Below, piece by piece: positions 48,223 to 62,147 of a DNA stretch of 64,000 nt. The stretch is taken from the NCBI RefSeq assembly GCF_905475395.1, contig NC_058340.1:87501-151500 (forward strand), given 5' to 3'. Position numbers and translations under genes: made by a program. How positions within the stretch are numbered: the first letter of the stretch is position 1; each line of letters begins with the position of its first letter. The notes under the pieces are model-generated. The model was not told the origin of the DNA. It saw only the letters and a list, made by a program, of their open reading frames with translations, and made no database searches. This stretch comes from Chrysoperla carnea (taxonomy: Eukaryota; Arthropoda; Insecta; Neuroptera; Chrysopidae).

Positions 48223-51200
48223 TTAGCTAGTACGTTGTGGATGTTTTGATAAACAACGTTTAGGCCATGGTAATGGCCAATTATATTGTCTTGGTACAAC
48301 ACCACCAACATTACATTCAAAGTATTTAAATAATGGGAACCACCATTCTTTACCAATATAATTATTTGTTGATGAATTCTATAAAACAACAAATAATAAT
48401 ATAAATAAATATTATTAATAATAAACAAATTCATTAATTAATTATAAATAACAATAAATATAAAGTAAGATAACTAAGTGATTAGAAAAGAATGAAGAGA
48501 GATTGATGATTGATGTATTTAGTGAAACCATCAACAGATTATTATGAAAATTTAAAAAAACTGCCCAGTTAATTGTTTGTATACGGAACCCTAAACTCGT
48601 ATTTGAAACGTATTTAAGCACACTCTTCCATTTAATTAACTTTTCCCTTAAAGCATTCTCTCAACTAAACTAATTTTGAGGATAATTACGTATTGTTTAT
48701 TTGCTCTAAGTTAAATATAACTAAAAACACTTCCCATTAAATTATCTTTCAAACCATCCTTTTAGACGGTACGATAGCACAAACAGACAGACAGACAAAC
48801 ACACACATAAAGTGCTTAAATTTATAAGAGTGTTGTTTTGGTTTGAGGGTTACAAAATAAATATGAGCAGTGAACAGTGATTGATTAGACAATCTAATCA
48901 GTAATCAGATTGTTAATAAATTAATGATAATAATATATAAATTTAATTAAAAGATATCATGATCGTGATGCCATTATTTGTTTATAAATTAAACACTACC
49001 CTCCCTCTAACACACTTCTAAATTGATAATTAGTTAACTAATTATATTAAATTAACATTTAATTAAATTAAATTAAATATAAGCGACAAACGATTTAAAG
49101 TATGTAGTACATCTGAGGTAATTGTTTAGATCAAATAAATTCATGATGACACTATTTAAAAATATCAAAACAAAGTCTTATTGTCATTGAAAATTCATAA
49201 GAAAAATAGGTGATGTCTACTTAGTTTATGTACTTAATGTTGTTGTTAAAAACACATATTAAACATTGTAATTTTTACCCGACTGCGAGACGTAAGTAAA
49301 TAAATGCTAATATATTTATGTATGTGTCTTTCTATATGGTACACTATGATCCAATTTTAATGAGTCTTAGTCAAACAATTTGTCTTAGCTTTGTGAATGC
49401 TACTGAACACATTAGATGGAGAATTGGGTTTTAAATGGGTAATTTTTAAATAGCTATTAAATAAAATTGATTCATGTGTTTGATTTCAAAGGACCAAACA
49501 TACAAACAACATAAACTATAAAACTGTTGTGAACTTGTTATAGTACACAACTAACAACACTCTCCATTAAAATAAAGTTATATAAAGTTATTATTACATA
49601 CCTTAAATATAATATTATTACATAATGTATGATATAACCAAAATAATCTAGTTGTTATATAATATGCAATAATAACATCAACTGTATAATGACCGTGTGC
49701 TATTAAAACCATTACAACACCACACATTGCCAATATAAATGTTAACCAATGTATTATATAAAAACGTTTTGGTGAATCTATAACAAATAAATAAATACAA
49801 TCAATCAATATCTTACTTATCATTAGTAATTAATTTATTATCAAATAACTTTGATAATAACCATTTTTCATTTAAAATTAAAAATAAACAAACTAAAATA
49901 TTTAATAAATAATTGAATTTTGAAACAATTTCTACAAATGTTCATCGATCCTACCTAATAAATGTCCAAAATAATCATTATTAAAATTTATAAACACGTA
50001 ACACGTATCTGTACGTTATACGTTTATATGTCTGTTAACTCTCTAGAGATCGTAAGTTAAGTACGATTTAAGTAAAATTTGATTTCAATAAAGCTTTTGT
50101 TCGAAAATGTAATCTTGTAATGTAGATGGTTAGTTTTCGAAATAAAAATATTAAAAATATTCGATTTTAATAAAATATGTTAATTATTTACAATCTCTAA
50201 GTTCATTTAGGTAACGCAGCTCTTATGCTATGAATTATATTTTTTATGTAGAATCTAGTGTATAATTAAGATAACTAATTAATTTGTGTAAAACCTAACA
50301 TGTTTCTATAATAAAAATAAACTTGATGATATTATTTAATCTATAATATTTGTTCTTAAACAGTACATATTAATAATAATAATTATTATTTATTATAATA
50401 AATACTTACATTCAATTATAAATAAATAACTCAAAACTAAGCAGACCGTATGCCCACTATAAATATAATCACCACAATATGTATGTTTACCATTAATACT
50501 TAAACCAAAACCACTAATTAATTGTATAACACGTTCTAATATAATTAATGTTTTATTATTATCAGTTGTAGTGGTGGTTGTTGTTGTATTATTATTATTA
50601 ATTGTTGTTAATTTTGGTGAACAATAATATGTTTTTGATGATATTGGTAAAACAGTTACATACATTGTTATTGAACGCATTAAATATAACAATGATAATA
50701 TTAAAAATAAACGACGGAATACAATAAAACGATGTTTATGAAATATTAATAAAATTATTGTTAAATTAAATAATAACATGATGATGACTTCAGAGACAGC
50801 TAATGCCCAATCATGTGCTTCAATATTATCTAAAACAATATCTGGTAATGGTCCATATTGTGTACGATCTGGTACACGTTCATGTACTAATGCTAATGAT
50901 ATTGTTGTTAATATAAAATTTACAATCATTATTAATGCTGCTATACATGTTTTATAGATCTCTTTTGGATATCTTGTTCTTCTTGTTGTTATTGATGTTG
51001 TTAATAAACAACTATCATTACCACTGTTACTTCCTGTACCATTATTATTATTATTAATTAGATTACTTGTATTACTTGTACGTATTGGTGATGGCATATC
51101 AATTTTAATAATTGTATTTGAATCATCATCATTATCTTGATGATGATCATTATCTTGATCATTTACATTATTTGTTGATGATATTAAATAATTATTTGTT

Positions 51201-52740
51201 GAATTATGTTTACTACCTATAAATAAACAATACAAACAATTACCATTTTTATTTTATTTTATTTAAACTACTTTGAATGCTACACACACGCACAATCAAG
51301 CTTGTGCGCATGAATTATATAAAGAAGGGGGATGGTGGTTGTTTTTTATTCACCATGTTGGATCATAAAATCATTTCGAAAAAGAAGACATTTTTCAAAA
51401 AATTAATTCTGCGGAATACAAACACAATCCTTTACCAAAATTCTTTGTTGATTGACCGCTACACCGCGTTGTATATTGGATGAAGAATAATCTAATTAAC
51501 CGATCTTTAGATATTGTCGATCTAACATATATTATTTTGAAACAATACAAGGCTCAAAAGAAGTATTTATTCGTTGCTGTTGTCACATCTTGATCTAAAA
51601 AAACACAAACCCTTTCGTAGATCAAGATGTGACTGGAAGCATTGTTAAATATAAACACGTTAAATATAATTGTGTACCTTGTGTACCTGTTCCAGCTCCT
51701 CCTCCATTATTATTATTATTATTGTTATTATTATGAATATTATTAGATAATTTATTAAATGTTGGTAATAATAAATTTGTGCTATTTAAATTATTATATT
51801 TATTATATTTATTATCATCATTATCAATTGATTGTTGTTGTTGTTGTTGTTGTTGTTGTATTGTTGTTGATTTAGATTTATTTAATTTATTAGATCTAGA
51901 TCTTGTTGTTGTTGTTGTATTATTTTTTGTTTCATTAATAGAACTAAATAAACTTTTAGCTGTTGATGTTAACCAATTATTTTTATTATTATTTAATTTT
52001 AATAAACTTGTACCAGTTGTACTTGTACTTGTACTTGTACCAATGTTACCACTACCACTACCATTATCACCACTTGAATTACCTTTAAATTAATTAAAAA
52101 ATATATAATTATATACAAATAAAACTAGTTCTTATCATATAATAAATTTAACAATTTAATAGAGCTTAATTTTTGTAAGAAAGAAATGTAAAATTAAAAA
52201 TAAATAATTAAAAATAGATAAATACCTTTTTTATATTTATTATGATGATAATTATGTTGTTTATAATTATGTGAACAACATTGTTTACATTTAATAACAT
52301 TATTATGTTTATTATGTTGTTGTTGTTTATTTATAATATTTATATGATCATCATCATCATTATTAATAATTATATTATGATCATCATTATCTTGATCAGA
52401 ACATGTACATAAACATAAACAATTATTATCATTTAATTGTAATTGATGATGATTATCATGATCTGATGATGAATCATCTAAATCTGATATTATTTCATCA
52501 TCATTATCATTATCATTATCATTATAATTATTTAATAATGGTTCTCTTTGATGATGTAAATCATTCATTCTTAATCTTTTATTTTCAATACTTTTATTTT
52601 TATAATTATTATCTTGTTCTTGTTCTTGTTGTTGTTGTTGTTTATTAATTGTTATTATATCATCATCATCATCATCATTATTATCTTGTTGTTTATTAAT
52701 ATTATCTTGTATTGTTATTATAACATTATCTTGTTTATCT

Positions 52741-52771
<31 letters not shown>

Positions 52772-53091
52772 CATTATTATTGTTTGATATTGTACCATAT
52801 TCATTGTGCGTTTTTGGATCCAATACCATTCTAAAACAAAAAAAAACAACAATAATTAATATTAGACCAACTTAAACATATCACATACAGAATTAATTAC
52901 TCTTAAATCAAGTGATCTACTAGATAGAGTTGACATAATAATAGAATGTAATAAGAATCATTATCTTACAATAAATATAACATATACAATTATTTTAAAT
53001 ATAATTAAATAATTATTAATAATATAAATAAAACATACTGTTCATGATTGTTATTGAATTGTTGATATTTAAATTGTTGTTTAGAATACAT
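48223..53091 (-). CDS. Sphingomyelin synthase family protein (phosphatidylcholine:ceramide cholinephosphotransferase-like)
   Basis: The family transfers a phospho-head group from a phospholipid to ceramide in Golgi or plasma membranes. Exons 53091-53039, 52830-52226, 52082-51687, 51216-50410, 49777-49602 and 48378-48223 join in frame to about 730 residues. The first 380 or so are low-complexity N/Q/D/H/T sequence. The six-helix enzyme core follows, with family motifs in order: VPDRTQYGPLPDIVLDNIEA, the RFIVFRR..YLMRSITMYVTVLP loop, KHTYCGDYIYSGHTVCL, and IAHGHYTVDVIIAYYITTR with LFWLYH. The two motif His and the Asp form the expected H-H-D catalytic set. The C-terminus is CysTrp-rich (EWWFPLFKY...NWPLPWPK). 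The motifs match SMS1/2 more than the SAMD8/SMSr type, but the substrate cannot be fixed. Two donors 9 bp apart (exon end 51687 or 51678) are both in frame. Confidence 0.9.
48570..48850. repeat. TATACGGAACCCTAAACTCG-family repeat, longest copy
   Basis: In the SMS intron. It starts GTATACGGAACCCTAAACTC, passes CCCATTAAATTATCTTTCAA and AGACGGTACGATAGCACA, then a CAGACAGACAGACA run, and ends TTTGAGGGTTACAAAATA. This end matches the right flank of the 83-bp array at 5.8 kb. SINE-like or MITE-like, non-coding. Confidence 0.7.
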
Positions 53092-54591
53092 TGTAATTTC
53101 ATGTACATATTATAATAAAATACTTTAAAACTTTTAAATAAAATACTTTAAAACTTTTATTTTAATCATAATAATTTATATATTTATTATCTATTTATTA
53201 TTAATAATAAGTTATTTATAAAGTTCATATCAATCATAATAATAATATTATTTTATAGTTTGATCGTTGAATCATCAATCTATTTATTATCATTATTAAT
53301 TCATTCATATATTCAAAAAGTATGTAAAGACCAAAATAATTATAAATGCCAAATCGGTAAATGAGCATAAAAAAAAACATTCTAAGTAACTTTTTATAAT
53401 AATTTTGTTCTATATCTAACCATCACTGACGCTAGGTTCAATTTCTTAAGGTTCAGATTTCGTTTAAATATCTTAAAGAATGTTACCCATCTCCCTATAA
53501 ATGACGAAAGTGTAAAGATGTCTTCATCTTAAATGCAACACACTGTAGGTATATAATAAATACTTTTAATAATATAATAAAATAAATAAATGATTTTTAA
53601 ATGATTGTTGTTTTCAAGCAACATAGATGATAAAGAGTAAAGTACAAACTATAGCGTCTGTACTATAAATTAAGTATATATATAGGATGTCTACTTAAAA
53701 TGATTACATACTGAAAACTATTTTATTATTAAGTTATTTTTAATAATAATCTACTTTTGGAAATATTAATTCATCTTTATTATTAAAACATGTAATTGTT
53801 CTTTTATAAAATTAAATAAATATATTCCTATATATTTTAAGAGTACTTTCTTGAATCGTTTCCCTTCTTATCTGTTTTAATTGATTTACATTTCTAAACA
53901 AACCTTTAACATTCTTATTAAAGTATTTCAATTTGTAATCATCCTGTCCTGTACATTCAATGTCAAAAATAAATACAAAAGCAAACATTTTTATAAAGAG
54001 TAATGTCTTTGTTTTTCTTAAATGTTAGAATTAAAAAGTTTTCCATATTTAACCAACATTTAATTAAACTTCCTGTATATATATTTATATATATTTATTA
54101 TCTTTTAAATAATATTTATGTATGTATGTATTTGTTATCATTTAAATAATAATATTATAATAATAAATATATATATTTTTAATTAAATTAGTTACCAACA
54201 TAATAAACTTAATAACCAACTTAATTATTTAATTAATAAAAATCCCTAATTAATATTAATATTATATGTATTGTATTGTATTGTATTTGTATTCTTATCT
54301 TCTTCAATACTTAATTAATTTGAAAATTTAACACTCATTGATGATGGATACATTTTGTACAATATATTGTACATTAGTAGTGAAGAGGTTAATATTATTA
54401 TTATTATTATTATTATTTGATATTTAATTGTTTTTATAACTTAATAAAATTAAAATCAATTAAATTTAAGCATAATAAGTTTGTAAATGAGAGAATTGAA
54501 TTGAATCATGGCATATGATAACGAGAGAGGGAATAAAAATAAACTTGTAATAATAATGAATAAGATAATAAAGATAAACAAATAAACATAC

Positions 54592-54650
54592 CTAAATAAA
54601 GCTCTTTTCCATCGTTCACCAGTTTCAACCACAATTAATTGTAATTTCAT
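54592..54650 (-). other. Alternative first coding exon of the SMS-family gene
   Basis: On the minus strand an ATG at 54650 opens MKLQLIVVETGERWKRALFR and meets a GTATGT donor after two extra bases (exon end 54592). Joined to the acceptor at 52830 it is in frame with MVLDPKTHNEYGT. The exon at 53091-53039 (MYSKQQFKYQQFN...) has the same phase, so the two could be alternative first exons. Translation might also begin at MVLDPK itself (52829). Confidence 0.5.
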
Positions 54651-57600
54651 GATTATAATAAAATTATATTATTATAAACTTTTACAATAAATAATAAACA
54701 AATAAGTACTTTATAAAGTTCAAGTTAAGTACTGTTATTGTTATTGTATTTTATATTTTATATTTTATATTTTATTACTTATTAATTTATAAATCCAAAT
54801 ATATAATATAAATATAAATAAATATTATTTTAAACTTTTACATTCAACATGTAGTTTTGTACTTTAAATATTGTTCTTATTAATTCATATTTATATTTAA
54901 ATCAATAATGATGTGCGTTATTTAATTCACATGTGATGCATGTATTATCTTTCAAATCAAATCAATTCTTTTAAATTATTAATAATAAAATAAATATGTT
55001 AGGTTATAATATTATTATCATCATCATCTATTTAATAATCATCACATCACATCACATTATATTATATTATATTTAATTTATTTAAAACTAAAAATAAAAT
55101 GAATTTAATATATTTAAATAATAAAATGAATTAAATTTAATACCATTTATTTATATTTGTATTAATTAAACATCACCATTCATTATTAACTGTAGGTATT
55201 CAATATTTATACTTGTATCTACTACTGTTGAAGTAATCATGTAGGTAGTTATTGTATATTGATTGATTTGTATTATTTATTTATTAATAAATACATAAAA
55301 TTTAGATAAATAATTATTAATAAATATATAAATTAAATTAATAATAAATAATTATAATAATGTATCATGATTATTATTTGATTACAATAAGTAACATTAT
55401 TACAAGTACAAATGTAAATGTAATGTAATGTAATGACTAATAACTACCATAGATACTGTAAATTGTAATAATAATAACCTTTAAACCATCACATCATGAC
55501 ATCATACATACACATACCATAACCATAAATAATATTATTAATAAAAGATGTATTCCAACTTTTATAATATATGACACAATATAACACAAAACTTAACAAC
55601 AAAATACATTATATTACTATAAAAATAAATATTTAATAAATATCTAAATTTAATAAATATTTATAATAAATTTAGTATCTGAATATAAAAAAAAAAAAGA
55701 AGATATTTTAAATAAATTAAAAATTAAAATCAACTTACCATATTTATTATTTATTTGTTGTTATTGTTGTTGTAGTCATTTATATAAAAATATTATTTGT
55801 ATTTAAACGTATATCATTCTGTAACATAATAATAATAATAATAACAATAAATAATTTAAATATAATTATTAATAAAATATACAAAGAAGGATTACAATAA
55901 AAATAATATATCTAGTTAAAAGACTCTTATTATAATTCTTTTAAATTCATGAAAAATTAGAGGTGTAACAACCTGTACCAATACCGAATACTGAGTAACA
56001 ACTACGTCATCTACTATTAAGTATTATAAATGAATGGAACTCTAAACTCACATTAGAAACATAGCTAAGAACACTCTCCATTAGATTACCTTTCAAACGA
56101 TATAGAAAACTTCACCAAATCAGTTTATTCGTTTAGGCGCTACAATGCCACAGACAGATACACACAACACACACATAGCGGCTAAACTTATACCAAGCTT
56201 TTTTTTTAGTTGGGTTGTTAAAACTATATAAAAGAATAATTAAATTCGTTGTGCTTTATTGTATAATTTGAACGCGTGCGAAGCGGTTGATATGCTAATC
56301 TAGTAACTAGTTTCTAGTATACCATTGAACACTAAACACTGATAAAAATATGTAATAGTAATAGTTATTATTATCACATGTGATTATTATTAATAATTAA
56401 TAATAATTATATGTGTATATTATTTATAAATATTTAATATTTGAATCAATAATTTTAAATAAAAACGTTGTGTATGAGTATTATTGTATTACAACTAAAT
56501 AGGTAAGTATAGTACGACCGCGGCAGTAAAATTTTACAAAAATTACAAAACGCCAAGTAAAGCTGATTTTTTTGAAATATTATTTGGACAATTCAGGGAA
56601 GTGTGAAACTATATTTTATGAGCAAAAAAAAGTTGTGCTACCTACGTAATATGTAAAAAACTATTAAAAAAAAATCTGAAAATTTGAAGCGTAACTTTTT
56701 TTACTAACAAAACGTAGTTTCACACTCCCCTAAGGTATTTCAAATAGCATACCAAAACAGTAACTTTATGTCGCTTCTTGCGTACAATTACACAAATTTA
56801 TAGATCTACCACCTATGTATGCTATTATCATTATGTTATCCATTTAAATAATAAAATTATTTAAATATAATTTATAAATATATAATCTTTGTTTCTTTGT
56901 TATTTATTTAGTTCTTTGTATCATTTTATTTTACCTATGTTAAGTATATATAAGTATGTATGAATAATAACTTGCTACTTACTTAAGTATATATTTTAAT
57001 TTAATACTTATATTATTAATATAATAATATTTTATAATCATTATTTATTTATTAAAAATAATTGAATTAAATATATAAGTATCAAATTATTTTTATTATA
57101 ATATGTGCAACATATAGAGTACCTACAGTTATGTGTGAGTGTGTATTAATTATCATTTACTGATAATATTCAAATAAAAAATAAAATAATCACAATAATT
57201 ATTTAAAATTTAATAAATAATAATTAATAACTTACATACAATATGTAATGTATGTAAGTTTAATATGAAATGAATCTAATTCTAATTCTAACCTTTAATT
57301 TTAATTATTCATGACTAATACATACATACATACTTACATACTTACATACTTAAGTAAAACTAACTTAACTTAAAACTACGTAGATAATAATAACTAATTT
57401 ACTTACTCACCTTCAATTTTATATATATTATATATTTAATATTAAATATCATTTATTACACATATTTTAACTAACATATTATATATTAAACAATATAATT
57501 AATATTTAATTATTAAAATATATTAAATATAATACAATCACTTTTATTTATTTATACAATTAGATATTTTAAAATTAAAAATTATTAAATTAATATAACA

Positions 57601-58035
57601 CAACACAACACATTTATATTTTAAATTAATAATATTATAAATAAAATTTATTTAAACAATACACAAAATAAATGTTTTAATACTCTTAAACAGATGATAA
57701 TAATACAACATACAAGACAAGATAAGACAAAACACTTACAAAGACATCACTGACCACGCACCACCATTAAATTATATTACATTACATTAAATTTACATTC
57801 AACTAAATCAAATCAAACTAACTTAAGTAACTATAACTAACTTCACACTATACTTACTTTACTTTTATTATTTATAATATTTATTAAAATTATTTAAATA
57901 AATAATATTATTAAAAATAATATAATTAATTATAATTATTAATAATAATTATTATTATTATTAATAACCTTTATAAACTATTTGATTGAATATGTTTTAT
58001 ATGAAGTGAAGTTAGTTATATACTAAATAGTAAGA

Positions 58036-58079
58036 AGTAAGTACATATTAAGTACATGTGTACTTAATATGTACTTACT
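58036..58079. repeat. Palindrome (21-bp perfect arms, 2-bp spacer)
   Basis: AGTAAGTACATATTAAGTAC plus A, a TG spacer, then the exact complement. It is likely to extrude a cruciform or hairpin and is built of GTAC/AAGTA words common in this AT-rich DNA. Confidence 0.88.
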
Positions 58080-58242
58080 ACTTACTTTTATTTTATTAAA
58101 AACATTTCACCTGCACCTGCACCTCACACAATAAGTACCACGACCACGACCACATCAGACTTCACACATGATAGATATATTCATTTAATAATACAGTAGT
58201 GACAACTATTTTACAAAGTAAATAATTATAAGCGGGGAACAC

Positions 58243-58762
58243 GTCACACTAAAACTGCGCTTACATGGATTTAGAAATTTCACTTATGAATCAATGCTAT
58301 TTAACGATAGGTACAATATGAACTAGGTGTGCCAGAATTTATCCTGGCACACATATGTTTAATAATTACAATAACTTTGCCCATTCATGGAAATCAAATT
58401 GTAAGAGAACATTTTATTGCGAAATCTATCTATTTTCAGTAAAATTTGGTGTGACACCTGCTTATCATGGCAAAAAGGTCTGCCACACAAATTCTTAACA
58501 TATAAAGCCAATAAAATATTAACCTAAACGCGAAATTACTTTTTTTTTTATTTGTTTGTTTTGAGTTCTACTTTTTAAATATCTCAGAGTGACAGCTCAA
58601 AACTTGATCAAAATGTTTGTCACACCAGTAAAAAATAAAATAATCCTGGCAAAAAATATTTCTGCCTGAGATAAATCCTAGCACACCTAGTTCATATTGC
58701 ATCTATCATTAAATAGTATTGATTCATAAGCGAAATCCATGTAAGTACAGTTTTACTGTGAC
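58243..58762. mobile_element. MITE-like element with ~115-bp inverted ends
   Basis: The left end runs GTCACACTAAAACTG, CTTACATGGATTT, TATGAATCAATGCTATTTAA, ACAATATGAACTAGGTGTGC. The right end repeats these in complement with few changes (ending CAGTTTTACTGTGAC). The middle carries further GGCACAC/CCTGGCA words. No open frame. Good arm identity suggests moderate age. The flanking duplication is not clear. Confidence 0.8.
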
Positions 58763-58924
58763 TGGCTCCAGGGCTTATAGTGTTTGATCAAATATCAAAT
58801 CACGAAGTATAGATACAAGGAATCCAAACGATATAGGCTTTTCCATTGTATTCATGTACACAATAATAAACCCATGTCATAGTTCTCTTTTCTGCCACTG
58901 ATTCTATCATTATGTGTACCCTAC

Positions 58925-59036
58925 ATTTCTTCAACATAACGTTCAGATAATGGCTAACGCATATATATATAATGACATATATTATAATGGCTAACGCATA
59001 TATATATAATGACATATATTATAATGGCTAACTAGA
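58925..59036. repeat. ~52-bp tandem duplication
   Basis: The segment AATGGCTAACGCATATATAT then AATGACATATATTAT is repeated twice, followed by a partial third AATGGCTAAC. Local slippage or a recent duplication. Confidence 0.75.
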
Positions 59037-59586
59037 TGGTTTACAAACAGTATACATATAGTTCAGTTCAAATCATACACGAGCGACATTATACCTTCTT
59101 TATTACCCGACTGAGCATTGCAAAAAACGGGTAATGTGTTTACCAGTCAATGCATATTGCATATTGCATATATGTATGTGTGTTCCTATAGACATCCACC
59201 AGACATCAAACGCATGGGTTTTGTATTAACCTTTCAAGTGCTACTAAAGATATGAGAGTAATGAAAATTCAATATGGTGACCACCAGACGCTATATTGTG
59301 AAAAATAAAAATTAATTTCGACGTTCTATATCAATCTGGGTATCGTTGAATAGGTATTTGAAAATCCTTACTAAAAAGGATAAAATAAAAAAAATAATAA
59401 TTTAAAAAATCAAAAACACCCGACTGAATTAAATATAAACTAAAAAGAAAATAAACAAGTTAAACAGTTTACATTCAAGTTAAGACAGTCGCTAACGCTA
59501 ACGCTGACGCTATGTAAGCTAATCTATAGCTGCTAGACTTGTTTTCTTTGTTTTTATTTTATATTTAATTTAATTATTAATGTTAT

Positions 59587-61393
59587 TTATTTATTATGAT
59601 TACAATGAATACAACATTGTGTATTAATTTGTTGTTGTTGTTGTTGTTTAATTTTATTATTGATTAGTAATTGATAGATCATTGTATTTGTATGATCTGT
59701 TGTATTTGTTGTTGTTGTTGTATTATTTGAACCACTATTATTACCATCACTAGTACCGCCATCTTGTTGTAATATTTTATTTGTTTTTATTAACACCTAT
59801 AAATAAATAAATAAATATTTAAGTACAAGTAAACTAAATATTTAAAAATATCTTATTAGTTGTTAATTAGATTGTAAACACTGCGTATTAGATACGCTCC
59901 TGAGAAGTTTACTTTTATTACGCTGCAGTGTTTACAATCTAATAAATAAAATTTCAAAGATGCATTAATTTTTGTTTCTTTTAGATATTTAGTTTAACTA
60001 TAAATATTACAAACCTGTTGTGATTTAATTTCAGCATTTGTATTAATATTAACAACATTTGTTTGAATTTGTTGTTGTTGTTGTTGTTGTTGTATTGTTG
60101 TTGTTGTTGTATTAAAATTATTTTTAAATAAATGTAAACCAATTGTTGTTATTAATGTTTGTATATGATTTAATAAATCAATGATATTAAAATGATTTGT
60201 AGTAATATTATAATTAATATTTAATTTATTAATTATTTTTAATAATAAATAATAAATATTATTAATTAATAATGTAATATCATTTGATTCTTGTAATAAT
60301 AATTTAATACATTCTTTTAATTCATTTATTAATGTTGTTAATTCTAATTTATATTTAGCTAATTCATCAACCATTAAACTGTAAAAGAATTTATAAATAA
60401 ACATTCTTAACATACTGCTTGTGAGAAGAATAATAAAACAAACCTTGATGCTAAGAATTTACTACGCCATACTTCTGAATGACCAGCTAAATATTCTAAT
60501 TGTTCACGATGTGATGTTAAATGTTCTGTTGATGATAATAATGCACGTGCTAATTCTAATTTATCATTTGTTAGATCTTGTACACGTGCTTCTAAATCTT
60601 CACCTAATGATGCAACTAATAATGTTTTTAATTCACCATTTACTTTTATTTGAAAACCTAATTGTTCTTCTAATAAATCATTTTTATTTTTTAATTCTTT
60701 TATTTCATTTAATAATAATGAATTTGAATCTAAATTTGAATCTGTATTTGTTGTTAAACAATTTGAATTTAATAATATTTTATTTTTATCATTATTATTA
60801 TCTTTTATTTTTAATTCTGCTGTTGCTAAATTACACATTTGTGATACTAATACCTTTAAATAAATTAAAATTTAATTAATTAAATAAAGTAAAACTATAA
60901 TTTATAATAATTATTTTATTACTTACTTGTATATCAATATTATTCTTTTTATATTTTTTAATAGAATGTTGTTGTTGTTGTTGTTTTAAATAATAATTAA
61001 CAGTTAATGGTGTTACAGCACCTTTAAATGGTTCTTTTGGTATAAAACGTACTGATGTTTCTTTAAATTTATTATAATTAACACTTTTATTATTATTATT
61101 ATATTTATTTATATTTGTATTAATTTTAATTAATTTTGGTTTTAAATATTTTAAATTTAATTCATTTAAATTTATTTGTTTAAAATGTTTTATTGAATGT
61201 TTTATAATTTTAATTTGTTTAACATTACTTGCATCATGATCATTTATTTGTTTTTCTTGTTCCATTCCATCACCATCAGTTCTATGTAATAATGATATAT
61301 TATCTAAAATAAATAATAATTATTATTTATTTATTTTATTATAAATAAATAAATAATGATGTAGATGATACCTCTTTTTATTTGTTCATTCAT
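59587..61393 (-). CDS. Golgin-45 (BLZF1)
   Basis: Golgin-45 is a coiled-coil Golgi-matrix protein that binds GRASP55 and Rab2 and supports cisternal stacking. Exons 61393-61372, 61303-60927, 60853-60444, 60378-60015 and 59796-59587 give 460 residues in frame. Family marks are SVRFIPKEPFKGAV at about residues 91-104, the coiled coil LKNKNDLLEEQLGFQIKVNG, then ELKTLLVASLGEDLEARVQD, and the strongly conserved WRSKFLAS at about 263-270 followed by MVDELAKYKLELTTL. The second half is more diverged and Q/N-rich. The protein ends CCIHCNHNK, with a CxxC pair. The short first exon (MNEQIKR) is chosen because the phases match. Confidence 0.9.
59867..59942. mobile_element. 76-bp hairpin element with 18-bp perfect ends
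   Basis: TTAGATTGTAAACACTGC at 59867-59884 is exactly complemented at 59925-59942, around a 40-bp loop. It lies in the last intron of golgin-45. It looks like a miniature inverted-repeat element. Confidence 0.75.
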
Positions 61394-62147
61394 TTTTATT
61401 GATGATGTATGATGTGTACGAACTAATTTTAATTGACTATGCCACGTTTAATAACTAATAAATGTATTTATTTAAATAAATTAATTTAGTTACATATAAA
61501 TTAAAATAATTATTTTTCATTTAATTAAATAAATAAAATATAAAATCAATTTATTATATTTAACTATTTTATTTTTAAAAATAAAATTAATATCTAACCT
61601 ACTTTTAAATCTGTCAACTGCAGTTTAGTTTGCATTCATTATTATTTAGGATGCGTTCATCAGTTCATCTTAATAAGACATTTATTTGGTCATTCAATGG
61701 TTCCGTTCAACTCATTATTGATGAATGATAATTAACTACCTAATTATTCAATGACTGTTTGTAACGATGACTGTAGAATTGTATAATAATTAAATAATGA
61801 TACGTCAGTTGAATTAAATCAAAATCAATGCTGATCACAGCCCTAATGATTCATAACAACAATTTTTCTTCGAAAATCGTGGGTGGGAGGGGCTCACTGA
61901 CAATTTAAATTTTGATTTTCAGGATTTCAACCTTGTTACGTCATCCACCATCTTGAATTTTAAAATTTTAATTCTTATCAAGTTTTCTCTAGGATCGATA
62001 TTTTTCGATTAAATAAAACAAATAAAGTAAGTAACATGTTTAAAGTAATTTAATTTTAATAATTGATTTATTTAAATAAATACAATTAATATACACAATT
62101 ACAATTACAATTTTAAATATTTTAATAATTATGTATTAAGTATTTGA
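61394..62147. other. Golgin-45 upstream region / Elongin A 3' flank
   Basis: AT-rich, no gene. A somewhat GC-richer patch at 61850-61960 (AATCGTGGGTGGGAGGGGCT) has no recognisable frame. The golgin-45 promoter should lie here. Confidence 0.5.

Larger units (their letters stand above)
54651..59586. other. Upstream region of SMS-family gene / 3' flank of golgin-45
   Basis: No protein-coding frame is supported. Two strong minus-strand donors suggest untranslated SMS exons: one ending at 55739 (TATG|GTAAGT) and one at 57411 (GAAG|GTGAGTAAG). The region also has a TATACGGAACC-family copy (56030-56220), an inverted repeat around 56590-56745 with AGTGTGAAACTA in both arms, and a repeat opening with TACCCGACTG (59100-59440), whose opening motif recurs near 49275. 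Confidence 0.5.

Noticed and set aside
51779-52648. Leucine/cysteine/tyrosine-rich plus-strand frames opposite the SMS N-terminal exons
   Set aside because: Complement of Q/N/D repeat codons in a well-supported minus-strand gene.
54592-54650. MKLQLIVVETGERWKRALFR exon as a separate gene
   Set aside because: A 59-bp exon with a donor phase that fits the SMS gene downstream on the same strand is more simply an alternative first exon.
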